Shown: positions 9,781 to 21,835, counted from the first letter of the stretch. The stretch is 64,000 nucleotides of DNA from Meghimatium bilineatum (GCA_034231615.1 CM067311.1:21518173-21582172); one strand, 5' to 3'. A program made the numbers and translations. Notes: a model not told the origin generated them from the letters alone.

Positions 9781-10765
9781 TGGAGGGGCGGCCAATGTAA
9801 AAGGCACGTAAAGGTGGTTGAATGGAGAGAAAAAAATATATATCATAATGAGTACAATGACACAATGAAAGGGCAGAACAGCACCAGAGGGCAGCGCGAA
9901 CTGCAAATGAAAAGTGAATAAATTCCTAGGAAAGGGGAACTATAAGCTCTGTTAGCTCGAGACGAGCTTCTAGTTACCTGTGATCCTTATAAGCAGAGAC
10001 CCAGACCCAATTGTGGGCGCTCGGAAAAGCAAGAAGACCTAAACCAACTCTAATACCGGAAATATGCTCGCAAAGAGAAAGGGTTCGAACCCGATGGGCT
10101 TAGGCAAGAAAGGGACAACGCTTTAGCCCTGGCCCAACTCTATTGTCAAGCTTTCCTATACCGGAAATACACTTGCAGAGAGAAAGGGTTCAGTACCTGA
10201 TGGGCTCAGGCGCTATTGGGACAAGGTCGCTCAGCTCGAGAACGCCTTGCTCTCAAACGCATAATGTGAGACTCAAACTTGTGCGAGGAGTTCAAGATGT
10301 CTGTGAACGATGCCTCGGGTAGCAGGGCAAAGAGCCATGGTCCAACTCTTCTGGCAAGTTCTTCCTCATATGGAACCAGGCTCGCGGATGAGAAAAGGTT
10401 CAGTACCCGATGTACACAGGCAGAGTTCGTCCAATTGCACGAGATGGGTTTATAGACGGTGGAGCACCTCGTGCCAGATAGATGCGCTCGACAAGCATCT
10501 TGGTGAAGAGGCACTACACATCAGCGTGCCCGGCGACAAATACACAGTCTGTCACGCACTAGGGACCAAACCCGAAATAAAGGAATGACGAAAACGTATG
10601 TGCTGGACCTCAGACGTCCTGACCACAAGTGGCCAACCGGTGTGCAAATAATCACAGTTTTACTGTGGAACTTGCAGCACAACGTACTTCACGCTCACTG
10701 GCGGAAATCACACGAAATATTCGTTGTGGTTATTTGAGAGCGAACGCTGAAGAAGAAGAATTAAC
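9781..10765. repeat. GC-richer unclassified repeat with internal ~105-bp duplication
   Basis: The base composition is clearly more GC-rich than the flanks. The block ATACCGGAAATA...GAGAAAGGGTTC...CCTGATGGGC recurs at about 10053 and 10158, a spacing of about 105 bp, with a further partial match near 10390-10420. The right end finishes GAACGCTGAAGAAGAAGAA, the 3' tail of SINE-A and of the RNase H LINE, so it may be a retrotransposed element. I could not classify the body. Confidence 0.45.
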
Positions 10766-11278
10766 ATGTAATTATTGCTATTAAAAAAATATAGTTGGTT
10801 TAACTCAGTAGCTACAGGATTAGCTTATCTGTCAGGCGGAAACAATTTTCGGGGTTAATGTTGATCCAACTCTACAGATGAGTATTCACCCAGATGAGGG
10901 TTAACAGTTGCCATTGGAAAAGGTAAACACGGGTATGGGTAGGCATATGTCTGATGGTGATTTCCGCATTTTAATTAATACACTGGGCTTTAGTGATGTT
11001 AGAATATAGAATACACTTCACATCCACACCGACTCCAAGTGAATGATATTATGATATTCATTCATTGAAAGATCTACAGTTATTACAGTCTTAAATTAGT
11101 ACAATTAACCAATAATCCCTACTCCTAGCCTAGGCTATAATATTTAATTTTTAAACATTTAATAATAATAGTTTCATCTTGGCAACACAATTTAGGGATA
11201 CAGTATTTTCCTCCCTTTTCATATCACATAAACATGTGTTTATTTAATTACTGTCTGTAAAATGTTAGCTGTACACAC

Positions 11279-11349
11279 CTGTATGTGTACGGACGTCCAC
11301 CCCGCAATACAAAATTATTATCTGGATTTTGGTAATACGTCTCCGCCAT
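11279..11349 (-). CDS. coiled-coil protein gene, exon 1 (start)
   Basis: On the minus strand ACAAGATGGCGGAG provides a good start context at 11349. The 71-nt reading MAETYYQNPDNNFVLRGGR, then PYTY, runs to a TACAG|GTGTGT donor. It ends in phase 2, and the first base of the exon at 6503 restores an Arg codon and keeps the known frame open. It is too short to be found as an isolated ORF. The ATG lies in a sequence with YY1-like and NRF1-like motifs, as expected at a housekeeping-type TATA-less promoter. I infer that this is the true N-terminus; a transcript would settle it. Confidence 0.7.
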
Positions 11350-11400
11350 CTTGTTTACAATTCTAATACTCTAGCGACGACGCATGCGTACTTAAGTCTT
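11340..11400 (-). promoter_or_regulatory. Probable TATA-less promoter with YY1- and NRF1-like sites
   Basis: The minus strand carries ACGCATGCGTCG (an NRF1-like palindromic core, at about 11379-11391) and AAGATGGCGG (a YY1-type site overlapping the start codon, 11344-11353). Both motifs are typical of broad metazoan promoters just upstream of, or across, the first codon. A Penelope-like element ends only 84 bp upstream. Confidence 0.5.
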
Positions 11401-11432
11401 TTAATCTTGTGGTTTACGTAAAATGTAGTCAT

Positions 11433-13153
11433 ACAATCATACTTACGTTTTACACAGGTTTATGTAATCGTTTCAATCAGACACGACAGACTATATCTAA
11501 AACGAATGGGAAATGATGTGCACACAAGAAAACATACAAATTAAAATATACAAATCCTATTCAACCAAAAGGTCTTTATCAAGATACACACAAAACATCA
11601 TAAGACAAGAAATGGAAAAATTATCACAACAAAAAAATGTATCCAACGGAAATAATACGACATTCATGGGACATCTTGAACATCTAGTTTGATCGACTTA
11701 TAATGGTCAGTTCCCATCTTTTTTTTCACAGATACATTGACGATGGGATAGGTATCACCAACATGTCAGAAGTGAAATAGTCTCGCTTCATCAACTTCAT
11801 CGGGAGTTTCAACTCTGCTATTCAATTTACATCTAGCATCTCCACTACCTCTGTCAACTTCCTTGACATCATTGTCACCATTCATCCCCCTTATCTTAGC
11901 ATATCCGTTTACTATAAACCTCCTGACGCACATGGCTTTCTGCTCCACACTTCTCATCATCCTGCTTGTCGCAACTCTCTGCAGTACTTCCAGCTTCTTC
12001 GCCTGCGTCGCTTATGTAGCGATTACGACGATTTTCTCGACAAGTCCTCTGAGATGATTGAGTTTTTCCGTAGACGCTCGTTCCCTGACAGCATTCTTTC
12101 ATCCGTTTGGCTCCGTGTGCGCCATTTGTCTCGCCTCAATACCTTCACTAACTCTCAGGGTTCTTCCTCCTCCTCTGATAGGGTTAAACTTGTTCTTACC
12201 TTTCATCCCCATAACTCTTCTGTTCGACGCACCACGCTTAAACATTATTCTCTTCTCCAGTCTGATCCTAACATCCGTGACGTTTTCCACCACTTACCTC
12301 TGATGGCTTATAGGCGTGACAGAAATCTGAAGGACATCTTGGTCCATAGTCACCTTAAGTCTTCTATTCCCAAACATTTTGGCACTGTTCGTTGCTCACG
12401 TGGCCGTTGCTATACATGCCCTTACGTGGTTCAGATGCGCTCTATTTCATTTCCCAAAGCCACTTTCTCCATCATGAGGCCTTTGCATGTGAGTCCAGTA
12501 ATGTCATTTACGTGACCATATGTAAACGCTGCGGCAAACAGTACATCGGGAAAAACCTGCTTAAGACTGAGAAATCGCTTTTGTAACCATCTTCATGCCA
12601 TCAAGCACACAACACCCACTCCTGTGGCCAAACACTTCAACGGCGATGGTCATCATGGTGCTTTTGATATTTAGGTCATGCCATCAGATCCTGCACCACC
12701 GATGATAGATCTAGGTACGCTCTAGAAAATCGTATCATGTTTGAATTGGGTACACTCAAGTCTATTGGACTCAATTCCGACCACTCTTATGTCTAGTACT
12801 TGGTTGGTGTGGTCTTTGTCTTCATTCTTTTTGTTCCGTCATTTACTCATTTTTTGTTCGTTTCGTTTCCACATATATTTACGTTTTTTATGTACATCTG
12901 GACCTTCCGGCATCACATTTCCATATTTCCGTTGGATACGTTTGTTTGTTGTGATAATTTTTCTATTCGTCGTCTTTTGATGTTTTGTGTGTAGCTTGAT
13001 AAAAACCTTTTGGTTGAAACGTTGAATATGATTTGTGTATTGTAATTTGTTTGTTTTCTTGTGTGCACATCATTTCCCACTAGTTTTATATATAGTCTGT
13101 CGTGTCTTATTGAAACGATTATATAAACCTGTGCAATATGGAAGTACGATTGT
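11433..13153 (+). mobile_element. Penelope-like element PLE-2, 5'-truncated, with inverted ends
   Basis: The forward strand reads HRYIDDGIGITNMSE at 11728 (the YIDD reverse transcriptase site), then a long C-terminal region at 12054-12515 with CSRGRCYTCPYV, then a GIY-YIG endonuclease part (NVIYVTICKRCGKQYIGK at about 12513) and a C-terminus at 12723-12797 like PLE-0. Stops and frameshifts split it. The noncoding 3' region 12918-13153, with a hammerhead-like motif at 12994-13025, is repeated inverted at 11433-11665. Its left arm sits immediately upstream of the coiled-coil gene's promoter. Confidence 0.85.
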
Positions 13154-13369
13154 TGTTACGCTTCACGCAGTTACCTTGTATTGATTGTCTTAGAGTCATA
13201 GGAGACTATCCATAAATTCCGTCAACAATTTGTTTGCCAATTTTATACCCTTTCCCCCGCTATCAACACACTATCAAGTTAGGGATCCTCTGCTTAATTA
13301 ATTTTGTAAAAAAAATCCCATAATTGTTATGTAATTTATTTAAAAAAACATCTTATCCAAAGTATCTTC

Positions 13370-13765
13370 CTTCAAACCCTGTGCTACCAATGTCAAACAT
13401 GTTTCTTAACAACAAAACATAAGAGACAACAGAGATGAGATGTCTGGGAAGAGCCACATGAGTGACCAGACGACACAGAATTAGAAACGATGTCATAAGA
13501 GAAAGAGTGGGTGTCATATAAATTCTACAATACATACAGAACCAACAGATACAATGGTTTGAATGCCGTGTGATTCATTAGTTTATAAATCATATACGAA
13601 GAGAGGAGAAGAAGAAAGAAGAGTCAAGGGTAGACCTAGAGTACGCTGGATCGACAACATCAAATAGACATTACACGAACACCAAATAACATTATCTGAA
13701 GCTGCCAGAAAAGCGAGAAAAAGAACATTGTATTAACTTGACACCCGTAAAGGGTAAAAGAGCAA
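13370..13765 (+). mobile_element. LINE C-terminal fragment
   Basis: Reads EMRCLGRAT and RRHRIRNDVIRERVGV in forward frames, then IQNQQIQWF, the post-reverse-transcriptase region of LINEs related to those at 16110-16620 and 50710-50950. It ends with a TGACACCCGTAAAGGGTAAA block like the other copies. Confidence 0.65.
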
Positions 13766-13871
13766 GGGAAGAAGAAAATGTAATTTATTGATAGCCCCGC
13801 TCCGAATGGTGAGATGCGCTCTTTTCAACCCGAATTCTTGTCGAAATTTGTTATAGGCCTTATAAAAGAAT

Positions 13872-13883
13872 GGGGGGGGGGGG
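13872..13883 (+). repeat. G12 homopolymer
   Basis: Uninterrupted run of 12 guanines. Similar runs are at 14753-14762, 17774-17789, 52176-52188 and 52209-52224. Confidence 0.9.
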
Positions 13884-13969
13884 AGGTGTGATTATGCCGG
13901 ACAGCAAATAAACAAACTAGCTGATTATCAACAATATGTACTCACTGCGCAAAACTGTAGTACAATAGG

Positions 13970-15850
13970 TAAAGCTTGAAACAAGGTAATAAAGTTTTGC
14001 TAATTGCATGAAACACACATAGGCACACACAAAAATCGACGTTTCGACTGAAAGGCCTTTATCAAGGATTACAAACACATATAAATGAAAAACAACAAGT
14101 AGGGAAGTTACAACTTGCGCTCACATGTCTAGTAAGTTGGTCGAAGTGATAGAAATGAGGTCAAATGTGACACAAACAGGAAATGAACTGAAATAGGAAG
14201 TATACAAAACCAAAGGTTAACACATGTTAAAACAAGACCGAGAGATGACGGAACAACCCGCTATTATACATATGTCAAGCGCTCATTCATTCCCAAGAGT
14301 TTCATTGTGCCTAACTCATATATATAGCAGTTCTCAAGCGCCAGGCGGGTTCGGTCGTCGGAGAAGCATGCTTTGATGGCCGTCACATGAATATCCTGGG
14401 CGATCAGATGGCCTTTGCTGTTGAAATGAACATCCACAGGATAGCCCGAATGGTGTTTGATACTGTGTAGGTGCTCGCAGAAACGGTCAGCAAGCCTTCT
14501 ACCAGTCTTACCTATGTATGTCATGGTGCAGCGCTTGCAGATGATGATATATATGACATTCCGAGACACACAAAAGAAACTTCCTCAATGGGGAATGTGA
14601 CGGACTGGGTCTGGGTAACATACGGACAGGTGTAGCATCTAGGGCGATTGCAGTTGATAGTGCCATAATGAAGGGGGACGTCAGGCCTAAGATGACTCCA
14701 ACCCAGTAAATCCCTGAGGTTCTTGTCCCGTCTGTACGCAACCAGAAGGGACGGGGGGGGGGCACAGAACACTTCCCGTGTCTCCGGATCAGGGGAAGGT
14801 GTCGGAGAAGAACATGACGAACAGCAGCGCTATGCGGGTGGAAAGTCAGGACAAGTTTCTGTCAGAGGGAGAAGATCTCCGAGTGTTAGAGAGGGTGTCC
14901 TGGCGGGAGAGGCTGCACATCCGAGACAGGGCAGACTGAAGGACAATGTCGGGGTATGAGCGGCAACGGAAGAAGTCCATCATCTCGTGGGCTTTCTCGA
15001 GAAAGTCATCTTCAGCACTGCACAGACGCTGGAGAAGTTGAGAGAATGGAAGTGAATCATGGCATGCAAAAGGATGAGAAGAGGTATATAGAAGAAAACT
15101 GTGGGGCATCAGTTGATTTGTAGTATACCGATGTGCTAAGACAGGTAGGTTGAACTGTGATACATATGTCCAGGAAGTTCACATGGGAGATGGAGATCGT
15201 AGATGTGAACATGATGGCTGGGTGAAAGTTATCAATGTACTGAATGAAGCGTGATAGGTCAGCCTCAGCCATGTCAGTGATACCGGATACCGACCCCATC
15301 ATCGATATACCTATGAAACATAAATGGGAAGGGTCCTCCATAGGACTCCCACACCTGGTGCTCAAGGTGACCCATAAACAAGCAGGCGTAACTGGGTCCC
15401 ATCTTAGTACCCATAGCGACCCCACTGATCTGGTCAAAGAATAGCCCATCAAACTCAAAGGAGTTAATAGTAAGTACAAGCTCAGCCAGACGGATAAGAG
15501 TGGAGGTAGACAAAGAGGGATGAGGGTACTTGTCGAGGAAGAACCTCAAGTCCTTGAGGCCATCAGAGGTATGGACGTGTAAAGGGAGCAAACATCGAGA
15601 AGAAAGAGACGATAGGTATGAGCAGGGGATACTGAAATGGAGGCCATGATATACAGTGCATGGCTAGTGTCTTTAAGAAATGTGGGAAGTTGTTCCACTA
15701 GTGTCTGAAAGACATTGTCTAAGAAGTCCGAGATGACTACCGTGGGGCAGGAACACACGGAGTCTGCCGTGGTTAGAAGGCTTATGAATTTTGGGTAGCA
15801 TATAGAATGCCGGTCTACCAACGCTGCTCTCCTTGATTATCAACAATCAC
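13970..15850 (-). mobile_element. Penelope-like element PLE-3, best-preserved coding copy
   Basis: Minus-strand segments in order: LLDVCSLYTSIP at about 15590, the first reverse transcriptase aspartate block; GVAMGTKMGPSYACLFMGHL and HRYIDDGVGIRYH at 15450-15280, the RT catalytic site; a C-terminal linker at 15244-14846; YRRDKNLRDLLGWSHLRPD and CNRPRCYTCPYV at 14740-14620, a Cys-rich linker; and SRNVIYIIICKRCTMTYIGK with GRRLADRFCEHL at 14569-14450, the GIY-YIG endonuclease, stopping at 14264. The 3' region has a hammerhead-like motif at 14067-14033. Frameshifts between segments show it is inactive. PLEs join a telomerase-related RT to a GIY-YIG nuclease, which is exactly this order. Confidence 0.9.
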
Positions 15851-15859
15851 TTTTAGTAG

Positions 15860-16620
15860 TGGCGAAACGGCGTAAACTTGTTCGGTTGGAACATGTAACG
15901 CCACATGACTGATTTTAAAAAAATGTATTTGGCAAGAAACAGTCATAGGCGGAAGGAGAAAATCCTGGATTGATAATGTCAAGGAAGGGTCTGTATGTGA
16001 TTTTTCTACACTCTTCCGAGTGGCTGAGTATATAGTTGTTTGGAGAGCTTTTTGTGCTGATGTCTCCAGTGTTTTCAAAAACAAATATGTGAGCACCAAA
16101 ACCAAAACTGAACTATATAAAACGATCACATACCATAACTATGCAACAAATGTCAAACGTGAACACTAACAACAGAATCCAAAAGAAAAATTGTTACAAC
16201 AGAAATGACTTGTCTACGTAGAATTCTCGGAGTAACAATAAGAGACAGATTCAGAAATGAAAACAGAAGGCACAAACACAATGTTATTCCTGGATTACAT
16301 CAGAAGACAATATATTAAGTGGTTTTTACATGCTTCTATCATCAGACAGTGAAAATAAAAAAAACACTAGGCCTTCTTTATACTTGCATGCACGATGGAT
16401 ACAAAGCCAGGACCTGACAAATCATGGATTACACCAATAAGTCAACGAAAACAAATATATATGAAGTACAAAAAAAACCATCTCCAGATAACTCTTCTAC
16501 ACCTGACGCTGAAAGGCATAAAAGAGTATAAAGCGAAAAGAAATAAGTCTGCACAAAGGGGTATAAAGCGAAAAGAAAGAAGTCTCCAGTGTGTCACCCT
16601 TACGGGTTATGGGTCTTATT
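15860..16620 (+). mobile_element. Two LINE C-terminal fragments in tandem
   Basis: The first piece ends in a GGRRKSWIDNVKEG-type motif followed by LFRVAEYIVVWRAF (15940-16070). The second reads TTEMTCLRRILGVTIRDRFR at about 16200-16260 and ends with a GTGTCACCCTTACGGGTTA block at 16586. Both belong to the region downstream of the reverse transcriptase in non-LTR elements and are degraded. Confidence 0.65.
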
Positions 16621-17150
16621 ATTAATCCAGTCAACACGATCAGTAGGCATAGGCCTATATAACATCAGAATATATTATTTGGCATATAGGCCCAAGTTGT
16701 ACCCCTAGTGGTGAAAAACGATTGTTTTAACAGCGGACGTTTAAGTCCAATTTGGTTAGGCATATATCAAAGTTTTTTTAAATCATAAATAAATATAACG
16801 GAGGTTGTGAATCAAAACTTTGTTATTACAGGTCTATAGCGTATTCTTTTATAACAACGTTTCTTATATATAACAACACTTTTTCAAATCCCCCAATCAT
16901 ATTTATTATATAGGCCTATGTATGTATATTATGTATTTTTGTTATTACATAGGCCAACATATTTTGTCAGTCTGAACGTTGCTTTTGCATAAGCCACAAA
17001 GTTACTTCGTTTTGGCTTCCTTTCCCCCATATTTATTCGTTTTTTTTTATCTGCTAAACACTCACAGATGCTCTCTCAGTAATAGACTACGGCGCCAGAA
17101 TAACAGTAGCCTATATGCACTGGTGGATTCACTTGAAATGTTCCAAAAGG
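16621..17150. other. AT-rich DNA without recognised features
   Basis: Contains several AGGCCTA-type words common across the window but no gene, tandem array or recognised repeat that I can support. Confidence 0.4.
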
Positions 17151-17660
17151 TGCAAATTCCAGTAGATACCAGGGCAACGCAACATCCAGGGAAAAGGAGC
17201 TGCAGACAAACTTGCCAAAGAAATGGGACACTGCAACAAAGTGTCATAGGATCTACGTTTGAAGTAGCCTCCGTGATATAAAGAGCTGCGAGCAAAACAT
17301 GGCCACCATCGACTGAACTGAGGAAAAAACTTTGGGGCAACCGCTCTGACCAGGAGAAGACTGTGAGCTTCGTCCTGACCTGAAGATCTAGTAAGACCAA
17401 AAGATTCCTAAACGCAGAATATGAGGTAGCCTGATTGTTAATCAACATACCATGTGATCATTGTCCGACTACGAACTGGACATAACATACTACGTCACCA
17501 CCTATATCACATATACATGATCTGCACAAAAGACGTTGCACCTGTGGCAGAGCACTATGGCAGCATAACACATTGCTGACCTGTCTGGTGAAGAACGGAG
17601 AAACACTTGGCACCAGCCCACCACCAGGGGAACTGACATTTTCTGGTTTAAGACTTGCAA
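17150..17660 (+). mobile_element. LINE 3' fragments (RNase H LINE family)
   Basis: 17150-17410 ends with LRKKLWGNRSDQEKTV, equivalent to LRQKLWDSRSDLEKTV in the copy at 57802-58717. 17420-17660 reads IVRLRTGHNILRHHLY, the 'LRTGH' motif of the C-terminal domain, from a second, different copy. Confidence 0.65.
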
Positions 17661-17773
17661 ATGTTTTGGTTATTAATGAACCATCTCCAGTGTTATCAGG
17701 TCTGATGTTTCTTAGTCCGATTGTTAGTCCTGTCTTGTGAGAATACTGGGCAAGCTAAAAGTACCCACTATTT

Positions 17774-17789
17774 GGGGGGGGGGGGGGGG
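17774..17789 (+). repeat. G16 homopolymer
   Basis: Run of 16 guanines; a possible intermolecular G-quadruplex former and a likely assembly weak point. Confidence 0.9.
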
Positions 17790-18285
17790 TTGTAGTCTGC
17801 GAAAGTGTTCTGAAAAAATAATTAGAACTATACGTTATTGATAATTATTCATAGTTACCATTAACTAACATTAACTGAGCGACTTTTTTAATGACACCAA
17901 GACAATTGCAGAACCCAATTGCAAAGTGGGTAGATGAAGGATTAGAATCAACAGTTTGTCTTTGAAAGTTCGCATTGGTCCATAGCTTTACAATATTTAA
18001 TAAATTAGGTCTTTGTTGGCGAAAGTCACGCGATTGACGCAAATATTCCACATGTACTTCCTTACTTCAGGAAATGGAGTTAAATACTATCTATCCTCTT
18101 TTCTCTACTTACGCCATGAGTCGTTGCAGGATTGATTGAATGATGATCGGTTTTTGGGCTATTGCACGTTTGGTTACTTGATATGCTGTACTACTGTGCC
18201 GTGTCAGTAACTCCTTCAATCCACCTTCTTCTTGGTCTTCCTCTGTATCTTGCTGTTTCCATTTTCATGCTCATGTCAATGAGGG
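17790..18285. other. Unassigned DNA upstream of PLE-4
   Basis: No gene recognised. The last part (about 18190-18290) resembles a short reverse-strand LINE tail, but too weakly to annotate separately. Confidence 0.35.
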
Positions 18286-18297
18286 TTCATTCTCATT

Positions 18298-20143
18298 AGT
18301 AAAGCAAAATGAATTAAACAGGTTACTAAAAACACTTACCTTGCCTATGAATAATATAATAATGGTGTTTCCTAAATCACACTTATATTCAGGAATCTTT
18401 TTCATGTCTGTCCCGTAATTTAATATACTCTATCATATGTAAGCATTGTGAAATGAAGTATATTGGTGAGACTGGTAGACGTTTAGCTGATAGATCCGCC
18501 GAACATTTGAGAGATATCACGAATCATCGTGACTCCCCAGTGGCTAATCATTTTAACAGCCCGTCACATCATGGTAGCCCTGTAACCGGTTTGTTACGTT
18601 GTTATACTGGTGACCGGCTACGTCAGTCCTTGAAATATCGTCTCATTTGCCATATGGGAGTCTTACAACCACACGTAATGAACATTAATCACCGTTTTGT
18701 TTGAGTTACCCACCTTTTCTTTATACCCTCTACTCCCGTATTGCACTGATTCTTGTAATTATTTGTCTTTGTAAACTTTCGTGAGTAATTATTTTTGTGT
18801 TTGCCGTACTTCTATATATTTCCTTTATGTCTTCTTTCGTTTGTGTATGTCACCATGTGATTATTTTGTACTCTAGTCCATCAATTATACATTAGAATGC
18901 CATATTGTTATTGTTCAATCATTTACATATTTAAACTTTGATTTCCTCGGTGTTATTGCAGTTGTCTCTTTGATGGGTGCCCACACATGTATAGTTATTT
19001 GTATATGCATTTTGTTTTACATGGTTCTATGTATCCACACAATTACTTTGGGTCACACATTTGTATGTATACATATGCAGTTGTTATAGCATTATCTTTA
19101 TGTGAACGAACGTTTATATTTATATATGTATATGTTTCTATGTGTGCGAATGTTCATGTTATTATTTATGTGAGAAAGTGTTTATGTGGATGCATATTCA
19201 TATATTTATGTGAGCGCATGTTTATGTTAATGCACGTATCTCCATTCTGTGTCAATATGTATGCCTATTCTGGTGTGAGCCCTTTCCTATGTGTGGATAC
19301 ATGTACATGCCTGTGCATTTTGTGTGGGTATCCTTCACACATCTGTGTCCATTTTCTTATATATTTATTTCTTAACTCTTGGTGTGTGTATACATTTCTA
19401 TGTATGTTTAGGTGTGGTTGTATATATATATGTTTATGTCTATATTTGGTTTCACATTCATTCCATGCGTTTTCAAATGATTCTTCTTGTATCCTTCCTT
19501 CCCCAAACCCACCAATCATTATCATATGCCATTCTGGTTGGCGTAGGCGCCCATTGCTCTCTGTCCACAGTATTGGTATCAGGATCGTTGTTGTTTCCAT
19601 GCCTTGCTAGGTTGTCAAACTAATATTTTCTTTGTCCCCATCTCTGTTCCCTTCAGTCTTGCCTGTTGTGACTACGTTCTTAAAACCTGCCTGTCTGATA
19701 AAGTGACAAAAGGGGTCTTTTTCTTATATTATTCTTGCATTCATTATAAATACCCCAACCACATCTATATTGCCTCTAATTTCCCACTTTCCAGTTTGTT
19801 AATAATGAATGCACGCATTTTCTTTTTTACTAGATGCGTTTTCATTCCTGCATCATGGAGACGTGTCTTGATGAAATCTAAGTCATCTATTTTGTTTATT
19901 ATTGTGGTGTTTACTGTTGTTTGTCTCTTGAAAAAGGTTCCATTTGAGCCGATATGTGGAGAATTGTCCTGTTTAGTTTTATTGTATGTTTTTTAATATA
20001 TACTTTTCTATATATTTTTATTCATAGGCAAGGTAAGTGTTTTTAGTAACCTGTTTAATTCATTTTGCTTTACTATTTGTTCATTCGGTTACTGCGACAC
20101 CCTCCACTTTGTCGGACACCCTCCGACCATTTGGTTATTTATA
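18298..20143 (+). mobile_element. Penelope-like element PLE-4 with target-site duplication
   Basis: Begins AGTAAAGCAAAATGA and ends GGTTATTTATA, both shared with PLE-6 at 62598-63065. A direct repeat TTCATTCTCATTAG flanks it (18286-18299 and 20144-20157; 12-14 bp because AG is ambiguous). The GIY-YIG domain is intact at 18453-18704 (KYIGETGRRLADRSAEHLRD, stop after NHRFV). The reverse transcriptase is missing, so it is 5'-truncated. A long T/G-rich 3' region follows, then a hammerhead-like motif at 19927-19957. The first 55 bp recur inverted at 20020-20074. Confidence 0.85.
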
Positions 20144-20149
20144 TTCATT

Positions 20150-21835
20150 CTCATTAGGTGGCCGAACCATTTCAATCTCCGTTTTTCAATATATTTGACC
20201 ACTGATGTTTCAGTCTAGCAGAGTGCACCACCAAGACAAGAGATGGAATGTTGGAGATCCGTTGCGGAGACGGCACTTGATGATGATGTTCCAACAGTTC
20301 TTTTAATCTCATTTCTGACATGATCTCTTCTTGTTCTGTTTGCTGCTTTTCTTAGAGATCTCATTTCACAAGTAGTAAGCTTTCTTTCATGTTCTTTAGT
20401 TAGTGTCCATAGCCAACATAATATTGAGATGAAAACTGAATTTATGATTTGTCTTTTGGTTTCCACAGGGAGAGATATATGCTTCAAAATTGATGCGAGT
20501 TCATAATTTACGTTGTTGTAAACGTTTTTAAAATTCTTGTCGCAATCACTCTGCCCACTCTTCCATGAGCTGTAAACATACCCCCCCTAGATATTTAAAT
20601 TCCTGCACTTGTTTCAGTAGTTGATCATTTATGTTTATTGTTATGTGTTTTCTGCTTATAGACATTACTTCTATTTTTTCATCGTCATCTTGGGCGCCCT
20701 GTTGCCATTAACTTTGTTTTCAGAGATTACTCTTTCCACGCTGTTATGTCTCTTTATTTGAAAAATAACAACCCCCACAGCTTTCTTGTTCGGATGTCGT
20801 TAAGGAGCCAGCACTCTTAGACGTTTATTGATCTTAAGACTTCTTGATTTGTATTTTTAGCTGTCCATAGCATATGTAAAATTCTTCTGTAGCATCTCAT
20901 TTCGAAGGCAGCTATTCTCTTTGCTATGTTTTATTTAATGTCCATGTCTCACAACCGTATATTGCCATTGGAAATATGCATGTTCTGATCATACATAGTT
21001 TGGCTTTGCTGATGGTACATTCTCAAAGAGTTTTAATTTGCGTTTCATTGTCACCATTGCGATTCTTCTCTTGAATTCGACAGTGCAGTTTCATGAACAA
21101 TTAATGTTTGTGCCCAAATACTGGAAATTTGTTACGTCCTCTAGTTCGAAATTGTCAATTATTTTCTACTGCTTTTGTAATATAATCCATAAAAATGATA
21201 AAAAATAATGGTGATAAGACAAGCCCCTGTCTATCTAACCCCTGATGTTACTGAAAAACCACTTTGTAAATCCTGCACTTGTTCTAACTGCACTTTCACT
21301 ATCTTTGTACATGGTTCTTACAGTCTAATAATGTTTCTTTTATTCCATACTTTTCTAAGAATACTCCAGAGTAGTTCTATATTTATTCAGTTGAAAGTTT
21401 TCTCCTGATCTAGAAACACAATATTCATTTGGTTTTTTTGTATTCTATTGTCTTTTCAATAATTAGTCGTAGCAAACATTTTGCATCTGTACATGCTCTT
21501 CCTTTTCTAAACCCAAACTGTTCCGTACTAAACACTGGATCCACAATAGGTCTTATCCTTTTCTAAATAATCTTAGAGAACATTTTACCAATATGACTAA
21601 GTGGAGAGATACCTCTGTATGTGCCACAATCTTGCTTCCTTTTTTCTTCCATATTGGTGCTTTGATTGCTCTTTGCCAATCTATTGCTACAATTCTTTCT
21701 TTTCATACCTTTCTAAGTAGTTCCTTCTGTTCACATAAATCTTCTCCTGATGTACAAGAACTCAAGAAAATTAATCATTTATCAGAACAACAACAGTTCG
21801 CGACACATGTACCAATCTGCCATCAAACACCAGAG
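20150..21835 (-). mobile_element. LINE, reverse transcriptase and C-terminus
   Basis: The minus strand gives, in broken frames, GISPLSHIGKMFSKII, EQFGFRKGRACTDAKCL (RT motifs), RQGLVLSPLFFIIFMDYI, a diverged 'DLK.IEEFKYLG' block (VQEFKYLGGMFTAHGR) and, at 20487-20215, TCEMRSLRKAANRTRRDHVR. The order is normal for a non-LTR element. An internal segment (about 20700-20950) appears rearranged. Many stops show it is dead. Confidence 0.75.

Noticed and set aside
10075-10095. Possible tRNA gene around GGGTTCGAACCCG
   Set aside because: The B box is good, but no acceptor stem, A box or anticodon arm could be assembled at the proper distances.
12392-12586. Possible intact endonuclease gene in PLE-2
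   Set aside because: The GIY-YIG frame is broken right after QYIGK by a shift, and the C-terminus lies in another frame.
18987-19623. Overlapping open frames of 110-207 codons rich in C, F, Y, M and H
   Set aside because: They are produced by T/G-rich simple sequence (ATGTGT/TATTTATG words) in the PLE-4 3' noncoding region and have no domain.
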